A DNA stretch of 64,000 bases. Source: Mucilaginibacter sp. Bleaf8 (GTDB lineage Bacteria; Bacteroidota; Bacteroidia; Sphingobacteriales; Sphingobacteriaceae). The notes below the pieces were generated by a model. That model worked only from the letters and a program-made list of their open reading frames with translations, ran no database searches and had not been told where the DNA came from. The translations under genes and the position numbers were made by a program. Shown one piece after another: positions 26,717-36,835 of this stretch (within the stretch, counting starts at the first letter, position 1; every line of letters starts with the position of its first letter). Location of the stretch: positions 248,001 through 312,000 of the forward strand of contig NZ_JAHBBK010000001.1 of the NCBI RefSeq assembly GCF_018390515.1, in the 5' to 3' direction.

Positions 26717-27634
26717 TCACTTAAGTGCTTGTCGAAACTCCAGAGGGCTTTGTCGGGTTTTGCTCTTGAACAATTTGTTAAACGATTGCGGGTGCTCAAA
26801 CCCCAATTGATAAGCTATTTCTGCGGTAGTTAAGGTTGTATGGCTTAATAATGTTTTCGCTTTTTCGATGAGCGCCACATGTATATGCTGCTGTGTGGTT
26901 TTACCGGTAAGTGCTTTCAGCATGTCAGATAAGTAACGTTGCGATACGTTTAAATGGGTGGCTATATCCTGCGGTGACGGCAAGCCACTGATCAGGGTAT
27001 TTGCATAGTCAAAATGCTCATTTAGCCAAGTGTTCATCCGGCCAATCAGGTGGTGGTACAGCGTTTTTCGTGTCAGGAATTGACGGTTGTAAAAACGGTT
27101 ACTATGATTCAGCAGCAATTCAAGCTGTGATACCAGTACATCCTCGCTGAATTGGTCTATATTGTTTTCTAATTCTACACCAATGGCCTGCAGAAGTGCT
27201 TTCACCGTCTGCTTTTCTTTATCAGACAGGAATAACGCTTCTGCAACGCCGTAGGAGAAGAACCCGTATCTATGAATTCCCTGCGCTAATGTATGGTTAA
27301 TTAATAAGTCGGGGTGAAAATACAAGGCATAGCCCTGATAATCATTGACATCGGCAGTCATTTCCACTAACTGGTTGGGTGCCAGGAAGGCCATACCGCC
27401 TTCTTTAAAATCATAAGAACCAGGGCCGTACTTTACGCTGCCTCTAAAATTATTCTTAAATGTGATTTTGTAAAAATCCAGCAGAAACCAGCTGCCCGCA
27501 TCACTCAGATCAATCTTTACGTGGCTATAATCAATTAAGGTGATTAGCGGATGTAGGGGTGGTGGCAGTCTTAGCCTATGCATCAGATCGGTGATGCTAC
27601 TGAACTTTAATGTTTTATTCACCGCTGACCTCAT
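26717..27634 (-). CDS. AraC-family transcriptional regulator
   Basis: 305 residues with a C-terminal AraC DNA-binding domain (about 205-303). The first helix-turn-helix contains IATHLNVSQRYLSDMLKAL, and the second TTAEIAYQLGFEHPQSFNKLF. The N-terminal region is a cupin-like sensor of about 160 residues. It lies 39 bases downstream of the SDR gene on the same strand and may regulate or be co-transcribed with it. The ligand is unknown. This regulator is not closely similar to the other two AraC proteins in the window. Confidence 0.88.
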   Translation of the reverse strand: MRSAVNKTLKFSSITDLMHRLRLPPPLHPLITLIDYSHVKIDLSDAGSWFLLDFYKITFKNNFRGSVKYGPGSYDFKEGGMAFLAPNQLVEMTADVNDYQGYALYFHPDLLINHTLAQGIHRYGFFSYGVAEALFLSDKEKQTVKALLQAIGVELENNIDQFSEDVLVSQLELLLNHSNRFYNRQFLTRKTLYHHLIGRMNTWLNEHFDYANTLISGLPSPQDIATHLNVSQRYLSDMLKALTGKTTQQHIHVALIEKAKTLLSHTTLTTAEIAYQLGFEHPQSFNKLFKSKTRQSPLEFRQALK

Positions 27635-27673
27635 TGCAACTCTTCAATTATCAATTGATGTAAAGATAGTGGT

Positions 27674-28414
27674 TTATGCTTGAACAGATGGCCGGATCAC
27701 CATATCACCAACATCTACGTTAGCTGGTTGTGCAATAGCATAAGCAACAGCCTGGGCAATCGCGTCTGCCGGGATGGATATCTCATCTGCCTTTTGTTGG
27801 CTGGCATTCCTGACAGACTCATTTTTAATATTACTTACAAACTCTGTTTTAACATAGCCGGGCGAAATACCGGTTACCCGCCAACGTCCTTCAGATTCTT
27901 GACGTAATGCTTCGCTAATGGTGCGTACTGCGTTTTTAGTGCCGGCATAAACGGCCATTGTAGGTACAATTGCAATTCCTGCTGTTGAAATTATATTGAT
28001 GATGTGGCCCGACCCATGCTTCTTGAATACAGGCAACGCTGCGGCAATGCCATAAAGCGTTCCTTTAATGTTAACATCAATCATTTGTTCCCAACCTTCT
28101 ATATCAAGTTCCTCCATTCTGCCTAGCTGTGCTACACCGGCATTGTTGATCATTACATCTAGTTTGCCATACCGTTCTATTGCTAAAGCAACTAGCCTTT
28201 CTACCTCTTCACGACGGGTGACATCCACCTCCATATAAGCGGCTTCGCCGCCGTTGTATCGAATTGCATCTGTTATCATTTCAAGCCGGTCGGCCCGGCG
28301 GGCACCTAATACAACCGTGGCACCCTGTGCAGCTAATAACTCAGCTGTGGCTTTGCCAATACCGCTGCTAGCCCCGGTTATAGCGACCACTTTACCTTCA
28401 ATTTCATTTTTCAT
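27674..28414 (-). CDS. Short-chain dehydrogenase/reductase (SDR)
   Basis: A 246-residue classical SDR. The cofactor-binding motif is GASSGIG (14-20), with NNAG at 90-93, a catalytic Ser near 143 and Tyr156/Lys160 (VYAGTKNAV). It should reduce or oxidise a carbonyl/alcohol with NAD(P)H, likely NADPH given Arg39-Arg40 after strand 2. Substrate unknown. The neighbours are an AraC gene on each side and an aldo/keto reductase further upstream, a grouping seen in inducible carbonyl-detoxification loci. Confidence 0.9.
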   Translation of the reverse strand: MKNEIEGKVVAITGASSGIGKATAELLAAQGATVVLGARRADRLEMITDAIRYNGGEAAYMEVDVTRREEVERLVALAIERYGKLDVMINNAGVAQLGRMEELDIEGWEQMIDVNIKGTLYGIAAALPVFKKHGSGHIINIISTAGIAIVPTMAVYAGTKNAVRTISEALRQESEGRWRVTGISPGYVKTEFVSNIKNESVRNASQQKADEISIPADAIAQAVAYAIAQPANVDVGDMVIRPSVQA

Positions 28415-28506
28415 AAACTTTGGATTAGAGATACCAAAGTTGCTGATTGCATGGGTTGTTAGTGTAGCCGTTAATTACAAATGTGTAGCCGAATTGGTAA
28501 AGCTAT

Positions 28507-29343
28507 TTACGGATAGGTTTGCGGAGAAGTTGAATATGCCAGCTCATTAGGTGACTTGCCAAATTTTTTCCTGAAAGAATAAGAAAAGTGCGACATGCTT
28601 TTAAAGCCCAGTTCAAGGTAGATAGCAGAGGGCTTCTGTTGTTTGTTCTCGATCAGGTATTTTGCTGTATCCAGTCGCCTGTTTTGGAGCCATTGGCGCG
28701 GCGGGAAACCGAAGGTTTTCTGAAAGTCGCGTTTGAAGCCTGCCAGGCTGCGGCCAGTTAGCTGCGCAAACTTTTCGACGGGAACGTTGAAATGAAAATT
28801 ACTGAGCATGAACTTTTCTAAATCGATCTTGTAGGGTTCAGAAAAGTCGAATAAAATATCGCGAAGTTCCGGCAGGGCAAGTATTAATAGCTTTACGCCT
28901 TCTTTTACCTTCAGTAGGCCCATTTCGTCTGTCATGGCTGATCCCGCACTCCGGGCGTATGGAATAACGGACTGAAAATATCCCTGCAGAAATTCGTTAG
29001 CTGGAATCAATATGTTTGGCGTATCTGTATATTTTCGGTCGGCTTCAAGCTTTTCTTCCAACGCAATTTTACGCAACAAATCCTCCTGCAAGGATATTAT
29101 AATCGTTTCATAATAGGCTCCGGGTAGGGGTGTTTTGCTAAGCGTGCCTACTTGGTTTTTGCTGATCAGCAGCATTTCTCCTCCGGCCATCGAAATCTTT
29201 TGTCCGGAGGTTTCAATAGTAAACTGTCCTGAAACTTGTAATATCAAGGTATGGTCGTTCCAAAAACATACTTTCTCTCTGCGCTCAGCGGAGAGGTAGG
29301 AATAAAAAATTACGCCTGACAATATTTCATCCGGACTGGTCAT
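28507..29343 (-). CDS. AraC-family transcriptional regulator
   Basis: 278 residues. A cupin-type N-terminal domain (VSGQFTIETSGQKISMAGGEM) precedes a C-terminal AraC domain (about 180-272) with GRSLAGFKRDFQKTFG and GFKSMSHFSYSFRKKFG. The ATG lies 4 bases after the aldo/keto reductase stop, so the two genes form an operon. It is clearly similar to the AraC protein at 55.7 kb, which is also beside an SDR gene, suggesting a duplicated regulator. It likely controls the nearby reductases (inference). Confidence 0.9.
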   Translation of the reverse strand: MTSPDEILSGVIFYSYLSAERREKVCFWNDHTLILQVSGQFTIETSGQKISMAGGEMLLISKNQVGTLSKTPLPGAYYETIIISLQEDLLRKIALEEKLEADRKYTDTPNILIPANEFLQGYFQSVIPYARSAGSAMTDEMGLLKVKEGVKLLILALPELRDILFDFSEPYKIDLEKFMLSNFHFNVPVEKFAQLTGRSLAGFKRDFQKTFGFPPRQWLQNRRLDTAKYLIENKQQKPSAIYLELGFKSMSHFSYSFRKKFGKSPNELAYSTSPQTYP

Positions 29344-29347
29344 TTAT

Positions 29348-30319
29348 TTAACGTTGCAAGTAAGTGCCGCCGAGTATGGCACCTGGTGCAAAGGTAGTGT
29401 TTAAGGTATTCAATTCTTCCGGCGTGAAAATAATATCCAGGGCTGCCAGGTTTTCCGGCAAGCGCGACCTGCGGCTCATACTTACCAAGGGCATAATGTG
29501 ATCGCCCTGTTTTCTTACCCAGGCAATGGCCACTTGTGTTGGTGTACAACCTTTTTTGCTGGCTAGCTGCTTCAAAACTTCAACTTTTCTTAGATTATGA
29601 ACCAGATTTTTGCCCTGAAATCGCGAAAAATTGTTGCGATAATCATTTGCCGGAAGCGGTGCTGTCATCTCACCGGTTAATAAACCTTCGGCCGTATTAG
29701 CGAAAGCTACTACGCCTATACCTAATTCTTTTGCTACTGGCAGTAGGTCGCTTTCAATTTGGCGGTCGGCCAGTGAATAGCCTATTTCTAGCGCACTAAT
29801 AGGATGAATGCTGTTAGCCTTACGCAGCTGATCGGCCGTAATTTCTGATACACCGATGTAACGCACTTTACCTTCCTTAATCAGATCGGCAACTGTTCCA
29901 ATGATGTCTTCCACCGGCACACTGTTATCCATTCGGCTGGGTTGGTAAAGGTCAATGGTGTCCATACCTAAACGCGTGAGCGAGTAATTAATAAAATTTT
30001 TAATAGCGATGGGGCGCAGATCCATTCCCAGCGGCTGACCGTTGTGAAAAATGGCACCGAATTTTACACTGATGAAAGCATCATAGCGCCTTTCTTTAAT
30101 CGCTTTCCCTATGAGTAGTTCATTATGACCGGCACCGTAAAAATCACCGGTGTTCAAAAAATTAATGCCGCAGTCTAAAGCTTCATGGATTGTAGCGATA
30201 CTTTCTGTTTGGTCGGGGGTAGAACCGCCCCATATAGATGACATACGCATACAGCCCAAACCGAGTTTGGAAACAAAGGGGCCATTTTCGCCCAGCTGAA
30301 TTTTTGTGATGTTTTTCAT
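29348..30319 (-). CDS. Aldo/keto reductase
   Basis: 323 residues. The AKR signature LGLGCMRMS (19-27) and catalytic residues Asp59, Tyr61 (TGDFYGAG) and Lys86 (ISVKFGA) are present. The usual catalytic His is replaced by Gln126 (DLYQPSRMD), as in several bacterial AKR subgroups. The NADPH-binding C-terminal region includes MPLVSMSRRSRLPEN. It reduces aldehydes or ketones with NADPH; the substrate is unknown. It is the first gene of the operon with the AraC regulator 4 bases downstream. Confidence 0.92.
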   Translation of the reverse strand: MKNITKIQLGENGPFVSKLGLGCMRMSSIWGGSTPDQTESIATIHEALDCGINFLNTGDFYGAGHNELLIGKAIKERRYDAFISVKFGAIFHNGQPLGMDLRPIAIKNFINYSLTRLGMDTIDLYQPSRMDNSVPVEDIIGTVADLIKEGKVRYIGVSEITADQLRKANSIHPISALEIGYSLADRQIESDLLPVAKELGIGVVAFANTAEGLLTGEMTAPLPANDYRNNFSRFQGKNLVHNLRKVEVLKQLASKKGCTPTQVAIAWVRKQGDHIMPLVSMSRRSRLPENLAALDIIFTPEELNTLNTTFAPGAILGGTYLQR

Positions 30320-31138
30320 GATACAAAGATCGGGAGATCAAAACAGATCTTAGTTTCTTCAATGGCTCAAATATTCAGCTTGTACGGCTCACCGGTATAT
30401 GGCGTTTTTACTCGTATTGCTTACGTTCTCAATAAATATCATCAGACATCAGAAGTAATGCAACTTAAGATTATTAAGAGGGGAGTGATCAAAGTAAATT
30501 CGCCGCCTATATTTTGATGGCATTCAAGGCGTTCTCTGATTAACAAAGTGTATTCATTTCGAATATTAACACAACCACCCGAAACTTAATGATACAAATA
30601 ACAATAATTTTATATACAATATCGGGCAACGTGCTTATACTGCTCGTCCCAAAAATCCAAATATAAATATTGTTGTTAAGCGCATTGGAAATAGAATAAA
30701 CCAGCCTGCTTACTTACATGCAAAAAGCATACTTAACTATGGCTAGGCCGGTAAAGTAATTTCACTTCCTGGCTACCGTGATATTTCTTTGCCACTCGAT
30801 AAAAGAGCGCGAGCATTTTTTGCGCATGAACTCCGCTCTATAAGCTCTTGATATTCTTGTCAACTAGTGAACAAATAAGATTTTGATTTTTTAACAACCC
30901 TGTTGCGCATTTTCGAAACCATCGTTTGTTGCAAACCGTATATAGCCATCAAAAGGTATGGCAGATCCCATGATAATGCCTAGCTAAACAAACTGATTTG
31001 CAGTTTTTTCTTGCCCATGAGCTACTAAGGTAATTGTTTCCTTAAAATCTAAGGTATAAGAGACTGTTTGTAACGAGAGTTTATCCGGCTACTTGATAGC
31101 CATATCATTGAAGTAAAATATCATCATAATACAAGCGT
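30320..31138. other. Long non-coding gap, 819 bp
   Basis: No ORF longer than about 20 codons, hairpin terminator, repeat array or tRNA was recognised here. The gap separates the divergent aldo/keto reductase operon and the tandem GAF-PAS genes. It may hold remote regulatory sites or a decayed gene. Confidence 0.5.
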
Positions 31139-32224
31139 ATGTCGGGAGAAAAGCTAAGACGATTATATACGGTCAATCGTTTTTTGCAACAGGATGTCAG
31201 CAAAGAAAAAGAACTTCAGCAAATTGTAGAACTGGCTGCCAAAATTTGCAATTCACCAATTGCCATGCTTACGTTCATGGATAATAAAACCCAATACGTT
31301 AAGTTTCGCGTTGGGACAGACCTACAGGAAGTTCCGTACCAGGACACATTTTGCCGGCACACCATTCAGCAAAACAAACTGGTTGTGATCCCGGATACAG
31401 CTACAGATGAACGCGTTTTTAACAATCGCTTTGTTGTACAGGCGCCACATGTTCGTTTTTACGCGGGTTCTCCGTTAACCACGCATGACGAGCTAAACTT
31501 AGGTACACTATGTGTGTATGACTTTGCGCCAAAATCATTAACGCCTGTGCAGGAAAAAATGCTGAATCAACTTTCCCGTCAGGCAATTCAATTGCTTGAA
31601 TTGGATGCCAGCCTGCGCTTACTGAAAGAGCAATATGAGCTCGCAATGGAAGAAGAAACCAAGTTGCGTTCGTTCTTTGAGGGTTCCAGTTCCTGTCATC
31701 TGCTGTTGGATAAAGAATTGCGTATCCTTGCCTTTAACCAGGCGTTGGCCGATGTTATGGCTACGCTTTACAGAACCTCGGTTACCGAGGGTGTGAAAAT
31801 AAGCGAACACCTGCACCCGGCTTTTGTGAACGAATTTATATTAAATTGTGAAAGAGCACTAACGGGTGAAAGAATAGCCACAGAAACTGTTATTGTGACG
31901 CCAGGCGGCGAAATACCTACCTATGTTACATATGAGCCTGCTCTTGATGCAGAAGGTAACATCATTGGCGTATCCTATAGTGGCACTGATGTATCAGATA
32001 TGGCACGGCAGGAGGAGACCATCAGCCGTCAGGAGGAATCTTTTAGAGAGATTGAACGTATTTTATCAGCAGAAATAAAGCAGCCCTTGATCTTAGCCCG
32101 AAATGGTATGAATCGTCTCCAATTGCAGAAAGGTGCAAGAGAAGTGGAAGAAGTGGTTTTATTGGAAGCCGCCTTTGTCGAACTTGAGCAAAAAAGAACA
32201 ATCATAGCAGATACAAAACATTAA
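31139..32224 (+). CDS. GAF-PAS protein with inactive H-box, no ATPase domain
   Basis: 361 residues. A GAF domain (about 5-155) with VPYQDTFCRHTIQQ and VRFYAGSPLTTHDELNLGTLCV is joined by a coiled coil (about 158-178) to a PAS domain (about 178-290). The tail (about 300-361) aligns with a HisKA helix, but the position of the phospho-acceptor His is Ala311 (LSAEIKQPL). No HATPase domain follows. It is a cytoplasmic sensor-like protein that cannot be an ordinary kinase. The next gene, 69 bases downstream, is a paralogue that keeps the histidine. Confidence 0.85.
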   Translation: MSGEKLRRLYTVNRFLQQDVSKEKELQQIVELAAKICNSPIAMLTFMDNKTQYVKFRVGTDLQEVPYQDTFCRHTIQQNKLVVIPDTATDERVFNNRFVVQAPHVRFYAGSPLTTHDELNLGTLCVYDFAPKSLTPVQEKMLNQLSRQAIQLLELDASLRLLKEQYELAMEEETKLRSFFEGSSSCHLLLDKELRILAFNQALADVMATLYRTSVTEGVKISEHLHPAFVNEFILNCERALTGERIATETVIVTPGGEIPTYVTYEPALDAEGNIIGVSYSGTDVSDMARQEETISRQEESFREIERILSAEIKQPLILARNGMNRLQLQKGAREVEEVVLLEAAFVELEQKRTIIADTKH

Positions 32225-32293
32225 CAGGAATATGTAATAACATGGGCGGTGCTTTGCCCGTATAGGTACATAGTCTAAATTCAATCTTTACAC

Positions 32294-33430
32294 ATGTCAA
32301 AGGAGGAGTCAAGCAGGTTGAACGCAGTCAACCGCTTTTTAGGTATTCGTATAAATAAACAGTCGGAATTGCAAGCTATATCACAACTAGCGGCTGACAT
32401 CTGCGGAACGCCCCGTGGGTTGATCACGCTAATTGATCAGGATACGGAATATGTGCTTTCTGAAAATACCTTCACCCGCAGTTCTTCCCGGGCTGATTCC
32501 TTTTGTCATTATGTGTTGGAAAGCGATGTCGTTATGATTGTGCCTGATGCACAGGCAGATCAACGATTGAAAGATTATCCCGCTGTTACCGGTAAGTCTG
32601 GTATTCGTTTTTATGCCGGCACACCTATAACAACTCATGATGGCCATAGGTTGGGCAGTTTATGTGTAATCGACCAGCGACCTGGCGAACTTACCGCTCT
32701 GCAGCAAGATATGCTGCAAAATTTGGCTACGCAAGTAATTCAGTTGCTTGAATTTGAAAGTAACCTGCACTTCCTGAAATCACAGTTTTTGGAAGCTAAG
32801 CAGCGCGAACTCAAAATGCGTTCGTTTTTCGAAAGTACCGCCAGCAGCTATATCCTCATTGACCGCAACTTCAAGGTTGTGGCTTTTAATAAGGCTGTTC
32901 AGCTTTTTATTCGTCGAGCCTATCAGGTAGATATACAAGCCGGCATGGATATTACCCGTTTCATCAATGAAACTTATATGGCTGAATTTCTGAAAAACTG
33001 TGCTTTAGTATTGGCCGGAGAAACCATACGAAAGGAGAGGCTATTAAATTTTGGAGGCCAGTCCGTTTGGTGTATGCTTACCTATAGTCCGGCCCGGAAT
33101 GCAGCAGGCGAGATCATAGGCATCTCTTATAATTCCAGTGATGTCACAGAAAGGGTTGCCAGACAACAGGCTGCTATGCAGCAGCAGGTACAGCTTGATC
33201 GTATCGCTTATATGCAATCCCACGAATTTCGCAGACCTGTAGCAACAATCAAAGGCCTGCTTAATCTGCTCGAGATAAATGGGCATCATACCACATTTCC
33301 AGTATTGTCCGAGATACAACTTGCTATCGACGAGATAGATGAGAAGATTTGTAAAATTGTGACTATCGCAGATCCTAATATCTTGTGCAATGGCCCCGAT
33401 AAGGCTCAGGATGTTGTGACGGCAGAATAA
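32294..33430 (+). CDS. GAF-PAS-HisKA protein without ATPase domain
   Basis: 378 residues, paralogous along its length to the preceding protein. GAF is at about 5-155 (RFYAGTPITTHDGHRLGSLCV), PAS at about 176-288, and a HisKA dimerisation helix at about 300-370 with His310 in SHEFRRPVATIKG. The reading frame ends without any N-box or G-box, so there is no ATP-binding domain. It could receive phosphate from another kinase like a phosphotransfer protein, or act as a sensor scaffold; both are inference. It lies 412 bases before the susC gene. Confidence 0.85.
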   Translation: MSKEESSRLNAVNRFLGIRINKQSELQAISQLAADICGTPRGLITLIDQDTEYVLSENTFTRSSSRADSFCHYVLESDVVMIVPDAQADQRLKDYPAVTGKSGIRFYAGTPITTHDGHRLGSLCVIDQRPGELTALQQDMLQNLATQVIQLLEFESNLHFLKSQFLEAKQRELKMRSFFESTASSYILIDRNFKVVAFNKAVQLFIRRAYQVDIQAGMDITRFINETYMAEFLKNCALVLAGETIRKERLLNFGGQSVWCMLTYSPARNAAGEIIGISYNSSDVTERVARQQAAMQQQVQLDRIAYMQSHEFRRPVATIKGLLNLLEINGHHTTFPVLSEIQLAIDEIDEKICKIVTIADPNILCNGPDKAQDVVTAE

Positions 33431-33842
33431 TACATAAGCGACAATATATTGCAATGGCTTTCTCGCACTGAGATTGAAGCAAATAGGCGATGACTAAGAG
33501 GGAGGTGTAACATGCGCAAACGCATCTACCATACGGAACCTCGGTCATATGTGATTTTAGGCTCACGCTGTCTATACAAGTCCTAATCTTAAGTTTAAAA
33601 CTCAAAGCCGCTGTACGTGTAAGTAAGTTTGGCTATCTTCAATCAAATACTTTCTTTAATTGCAATAACGCCATCCCAAAAATTCTTCAAAAGCAATTAT
33701 TATAGTAAGCAGTAAACCAGTAACAGCTCAATTAATATATTTTTAAATAAATTAATTATGCTATTGTAATATTACTATTACAAATTCCTATATTGGGGTA
33801 CCAATTAAGTTTTCTATAACCTAAGTTTCTAAACCAAAAATC
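33431..33842. other. Intergenic region upstream of susC, 412 bp
   Basis: No supported ORF, repeat or hairpin is seen. The last 150 bases are very AT-rich. A near match to the -7 box (TAAGTTTC, 33822-33829) lies before the susC ATG but lacks a partner at the right distance. Confidence 0.45.
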
Positions 33843-36824
33843 ATGTATGCAAAAAGTTTACTTTGTGCAGCAGTATCTATTTTGTGCTGCCTGCTATTTC
33901 TCCCGGCTTTTGCTCAAAACCGGACGATTACAGGGAAAGTCACTGACGGTAAGGATGGTAGCACATTGCCGGGTGTTTCCGTCACTGTAAAAGGCACCTC
34001 TGTCGGTACGGTTACTCAGGTGGATGGATCTTTCCGATTGTCTGTGCCACCCGGCAGTAGTACACTTGTTGTATCCTCAGTAGGATATGAAAGGCAGGAG
34101 ATTAACCTGGGAAGTCGAACTGCGGTCAATGTATCGCTTAAAGGCACAACCGGTAACCTGAGTGATGTGGTAGTAATTGGTTACGGAACCCAGCGAGTAA
34201 AAGATGCAACTGGATCTGTAGCCTCATTAGGACCTAAAAATTTTAACAAAGGCGTTATCTCCAGCCCCGAACAGTTATTACAGGGAAGGGTATCTGGCGT
34301 ACAGGTTACACCTGCAAGCGGCGAGCCAGGTGCCGGTGTTTCTATCAACATTCGCGGTGCATCATCTGTACGAAGCGGTAACAACCCATTGTACGTAGTT
34401 GACGGCGTTCCTTTAGACAATGGCGGAACTTCCGGCGGTTTGGATGCCGGTGCAGGTACTTCTTCTGCACGCAACCCTTTATCTTTCTTGAATCCTGCCG
34501 ATATTGAGAACATCTCCGTATTAAAGGATGCTTCTGCGGCTGCAATCTACGGTTCAAGAGGTGCTAATGGCGTTATATTAATCACCACCCGTAAAGGCTC
34601 AAAAGGCCAAGGCATTCAGTTTACTGCAAATACCAGCGTATCAAGTCCTGCTAAAAAGTATGACTTAATGAATGCTGCAGACTATGTGAAATATGCCACC
34701 GCTGCAGGTGCTGATCCGGCAGTGATTGACAAAAAGGGTAATACCGACTGGCAGGACGTGATTTTCCGTACCGCTGTTTCTCAAGGTTACAATTTGGGTT
34801 ATGGCGATGCAGGTAAATCAACAACCTACCGTTTCAACTTTGGTTACGATAACCAACAAGGTATCGTTGAAAACTCGAGCCTGAAAAGATTAACCGGCCG
34901 TTTAAATGCTTCTCAAAACCTGTTTGGTGATAGAGTAAGAATTGACCTGAACTTTACTGCATCCAATGTTAAAAACCGTTATGCCCCTATTAGTGATAAC
35001 GCAGGTTTTGAAGGCAGCTTGATTGGTGCAGCTTTGTTATCAAACCCTACTTATCCAATTAAAAACCCCGACGGCAGTTACTTCAATAACAGCGATGCTA
35101 ATTTCCGTAATGCGGCCAATATGTTAGAATACATTAATGACCGCGACAATCTAAACCGTTATTTAACTAACTTAAGCGGTACCTGGAAGGTCATCAAAAA
35201 CTTATCCTATAAGGTGAACTTTGGTTACGATAATAATACTGCCAAACGGGAAACCTTTATGGACGCCCGTTTAATTGGTTATACTGGTAGCCAAAGCATC
35301 CGCAATAGTCCGAGTATTCCGCAGGTTACAGGTAATGGACGTGGTATAGAACAAAACCTAAAACTGCGTTCAACCATTATAGAACATACCTTAACGTATG
35401 ATAAAAAATTCGGTTCACATGCATTAAACTTGTTAGGCGGTTACTCTTACCAGCAATTTAAAAACTATAGCTTTAACAATTTAGCCTACGGCCAGAAAGA
35501 CAAGACTGCGCAGGCAAGCAGCCTTGACGATTTTAATACTCGTCCGTTCGCTGCTTTTGGCGATAGTTCTAAGTATGAATTGCAATCATACTTTGGTCGT
35601 GCAAATTATACTTATAAAGACAAATACTTTTTGACCTTTACCTTCCGTACAGATGGTTCATCTAAATTTGGCGCCAATAACAAATATGGATACTTCCCAG
35701 CGGGTGCTTTTAAATGGAGAGTTTCTGATGAAAGCTGGGCTCCTAAAAAGGTATTTGATGATCTAAGCCTTCGCTTAAATTATGGCTTAACAGGTAACCA
35801 GGAGTTTCCGCCTTATGCGTCACTGGCAGTTAGCCAATACCAACTTAATGGTAGCACAACTATCATAAGTAATGCCAGCCCTACTTTAAAATGGGAAACC
35901 AAAACACAGTACGGTGTGGGTTTGGACTTCACGATTGCTGGTGGCCGTTTAAGCGGTACGGTAGATTATTTCCACAACTCATTGAAAAACGTATTGTTTC
36001 TGCAGGTATATGCACAACCTTCGGCATCCACGCAACGTTGGGTTAACCTGCCGGGTAACGTAATTAATAAAGGTGTTGATTACAGCTTAAACTTCCAGGC
36101 CATTAAGGGTCGAAAATTTAATTGGGAAATCGCCTACAACGGCACCTATACGCAAAATACCATTAAAAATTTTGGAAACCGTGTAATTATTACTGGTGAT
36201 ATTAATGGTCAGGGTTTATCTGGTGCTTACTCACAGGTTATTCGCGACGGGTATCCATTGGGTTCTTTCTACCTGCCAACCTGGACAGGCTATGATGCTA
36301 ACGGTATATCTACTTATGCAAATGACGGTCTGTCTTCAATTGTTGGCAGTGCATTGCCTAAATTCACACAAGGGTTAACCAATAACTTTACCTACGGTCG
36401 ATGGAATGCAAGCTTGTTTATAAATGCCAGTACTGGTTTTGTAATTTATAATAATACGGCCAACGCTTATTTTCTTAAAGGAAGTTTGAAAAACGGTCGT
36501 AACGTAAGCTATGATGCCGCAACCAGCAACGAAAACCCTTTGAACTCTGGAAGCGTTTCAACACGCTTCCTGGAAAAAGGCGACTTTGTACGTATTTCCA
36601 ATGCTAATATAGGTTACACTTTTCCAACCGGCTCTGTGAAAGGTATCAGAACACTACGCTTAAGCGTAACAGGACAAAACCTGGCTCTGATTACCGGATA
36701 CAAAGGCTTGGATCCGGAAGTTAACACGAATAAATCAAGAGATAACGTACCTTCAAGAGGGATAGATTACACCGCTTATCCAAATGCACGTACATTCACT
36801 TTGGGTATTAACGCTGGTTTTTAA
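33843..36824 (+). CDS. SusC/RagA-type TonB-linked outer-membrane transporter
   Basis: 993 residues. A signal peptide (1-25, ending PAFAQ) is followed by a carboxypeptidase-D regulatory-like domain (about 28-100), a TonB-dependent plug (about 105-225, with VVVIGYGTQRVKDATGSV and GANGVILITTRKG), and a 22-strand barrel ending FTLGINAGF. It lacks an N-terminal STN domain, so it is not expected to signal to an anti-sigma factor. With the SusD lipoprotein encoded 11 bases downstream it should form an outer-membrane uptake complex for glycans or peptides. It is on the short side for SusC. The substrate is not shown. Confidence 0.95.
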   Translation: MYAKSLLCAAVSILCCLLFLPAFAQNRTITGKVTDGKDGSTLPGVSVTVKGTSVGTVTQVDGSFRLSVPPGSSTLVVSSVGYERQEINLGSRTAVNVSLKGTTGNLSDVVVIGYGTQRVKDATGSVASLGPKNFNKGVISSPEQLLQGRVSGVQVTPASGEPGAGVSINIRGASSVRSGNNPLYVVDGVPLDNGGTSGGLDAGAGTSSARNPLSFLNPADIENISVLKDASAAAIYGSRGANGVILITTRKGSKGQGIQFTANTSVSSPAKKYDLMNAADYVKYATAAGADPAVIDKKGNTDWQDVIFRTAVSQGYNLGYGDAGKSTTYRFNFGYDNQQGIVENSSLKRLTGRLNASQNLFGDRVRIDLNFTASNVKNRYAPISDNAGFEGSLIGAALLSNPTYPIKNPDGSYFNNSDANFRNAANMLEYINDRDNLNRYLTNLSGTWKVIKNLSYKVNFGYDNNTAKRETFMDARLIGYTGSQSIRNSPSIPQVTGNGRGIEQNLKLRSTIIEHTLTYDKKFGSHALNLLGGYSYQQFKNYSFNNLAYGQKDKTAQASSLDDFNTRPFAAFGDSSKYELQSYFGRANYTYKDKYFLTFTFRTDGSSKFGANNKYGYFPAGAFKWRVSDESWAPKKVFDDLSLRLNYGLTGNQEFPPYASLAVSQYQLNGSTTIISNASPTLKWETKTQYGVGLDFTIAGGRLSGTVDYFHNSLKNVLFLQVYAQPSASTQRWVNLPGNVINKGVDYSLNFQAIKGRKFNWEIAYNGTYTQNTIKNFGNRVIITGDINGQGLSGAYSQVIRDGYPLGSFYLPTWTGYDANGISTYANDGLSSIVGSALPKFTQGLTNNFTYGRWNASLFINASTGFVIYNNTANAYFLKGSLKNGRNVSYDAATSNENPLNSGSVSTRFLEKGDFVRISNANIGYTFPTGSVKGIRTLRLSVTGQNLALITGYKGLDPEVNTNKSRDNVPSRGIDYTAYPNARTFTLGINAGF

Positions 36825-36835
36825 TTTAAAAGGAC

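Noticed and set aside
33375..33605. A 76-codon minus-strand ORF after the second GAF-PAS gene
   Set aside because: It overlaps the GAF-PAS gene end antisense, has no family resemblance, and a random composition.
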